From Thermoplasmata archaeon (GTDB lineage: Archaea; Thermoplasmatota; Thermoplasmata; Thermoplasmatales; Thermoplasmataceae): a stretch of 22,109 nt of DNA. The notes under the pieces were generated by a model. That model did not search any database. It was not told the DNA's origin and saw nothing but the letters and a program-made list of their open reading frames with translations. A program made the position numbers and the translations under genes. Below, piece after piece: positions 21,624 through 22,109 of the stretch (the first letter of the stretch is position 1; each line of letters starts with the position of its first letter). The stretch is from NCBI GenBank assembly GCA_021792045.1, contig JAJYVJ010000017.1:1-22109 (forward strand). The letters are read 5' to 3'.

Positions 21624-21733
21624 CCCATTTCATTTATTTTCTTTGGGTAACCACACTTTCGTGCGAGTAATTTCATCTAATTTTAAGGGGCAATAAACTT
21701 TAAGGCGAAATTGAAGTAATTACTCTCCCTAAT

Positions 21734-21813
21734 TTAACCCGTATATATCATGTCCTTGAACATGCCAACAATCTTCTCAACCTTCCTTGGAACTGCAATG
21801 GTTGTAGTCTCCA
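21734..21813 (-). pseudogene. Possible remnant of a small antitoxin-like gene
   Basis: On the minus strand a frame reads TTTIAVPRKVEKIVGMFKDM then IYTG and stops at TAA 21736-21734. TIAVPRKV resembles the start of small archaeal antitoxins. No start codon is evident, because a TAA lies a few codons upstream. Confidence 0.25.
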
Positions 21814-22109
21814 GAAATTAGCCGTAGTCTTCTCTCCCCATATGCATTTCCGTTTGGCTATTGGATCGGCGGAAATCTATACGGAGACTATGTATTAAAC
21901 CTGCAACATTGCGGTTAGCTTGGGACTAAACGCACTTACCTGATGCAGCCCGTGTGGGTAATGGGAAACTACAGCATTCGCATGGGGACGTCCGTGAGAC
22001 TATGAATCCAGGGGACTACCTCCACAATGAGCGGCGGGGCAGTTTTCAGGGTATGCTGCTCTGTTAGCCGATGCCCTGCCTCCGGAATTTTCCTTCCGGT
22101 CTCCCCGGG
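21814..22109. other. Right-end sequence without an intact gene
   Basis: A GC-richer stretch with short coding-like pieces in different frames, for example PYAFPFGYWIGGNLYGDYVL on the plus strand (21838-21897) ended by stops. There is a perfect 6-bp hairpin CCGGAA-TTTTCC-TTCCGG at 22082-22099. It may be decayed mobile-element sequence; no family is recognised. Confidence 0.3.

Noticed and set aside
1..22109. CRISPR array, rRNA or tRNA genes
   Set aside because: No regularly spaced identical repeats and no recognisable tRNA or rRNA sequence were found by eye on either strand.

Overview
The window looks like an accessory region from an acidophilic archaeon of the Thermoplasmata, probably Thermoplasmatales. 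The reasons are a PCNA-type sliding clamp, AbrB-type regulators, TATA boxes sitting 23-30 bases ahead of start codons (leaderless transcripts), and a large surface protein with PKD-like repeats, many N-x-S/T sites and a C-terminal GTSWSVTFNG-type module followed by one membrane helix, as seen in thermopsin-like surface proteins of that group. The lineage call is inference.

Layout. (1) 1-1200: a partial C-terminus, then about 1.1 kb with no convincing protein but with TATA-linked direct repeats, stem-loops and two related 14-bp palindromes. (2) 1232-4690: an array of eight genes that looks like a plasmid or provirus, with an N-terminally extended PCNA and seven mostly unrecognised proteins of 65-170 aa. 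Most cistrons follow a recurring junction (T-rich TTATTTTG, then ACCC, then a small hairpin, then a Shine-Dalgarno sequence). Near-identical terminator hairpins follow the first and last genes. (3) 4886-5541: a very short IS with a DDE transposase and 18-bp terminal inverted repeats. (4) 5586-16746: an AT-rich defense-like island with two convergent AbrB genes, an unrecognised two-gene operon, a GmrSD-like DUF262/DUF1524 protein, an AbiV-like protein, a GNAT acetyltransferase fused to a HEPN-like domain with an RNxxxH motif, and a zinc ribbon + type IIG restriction-modification enzyme + small PD-(D/E)xK-like protein. (5) 16747-18055: gene debris, including two genes truncated head-on and a second copy of the zinc ribbon. 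(6) 18303-21623: one large surface-protein gene split by an in-frame TGA. (7) 21624-22109: no intact gene.

How the parts may work together. The array in (2) probably belongs to a mobile replicon that brings its own clamp. Region (4) combines modified-DNA restriction (GmrSD), restriction-modification (type IIG) and HEPN proteins that are likely abortive or toxic. The 55-aa zinc ribbon before the restriction-modification gene has a paralogue before a second, truncated gene, which suggests the ribbon is a recurrent partner of such genes. The best candidates for something undescribed are the 6011-8017 operon, the GNAT-HEPN fusion, the zinc-ribbon partner, and the hairpin/SD junction family of the PCNA array. 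None could be tested by database search here.
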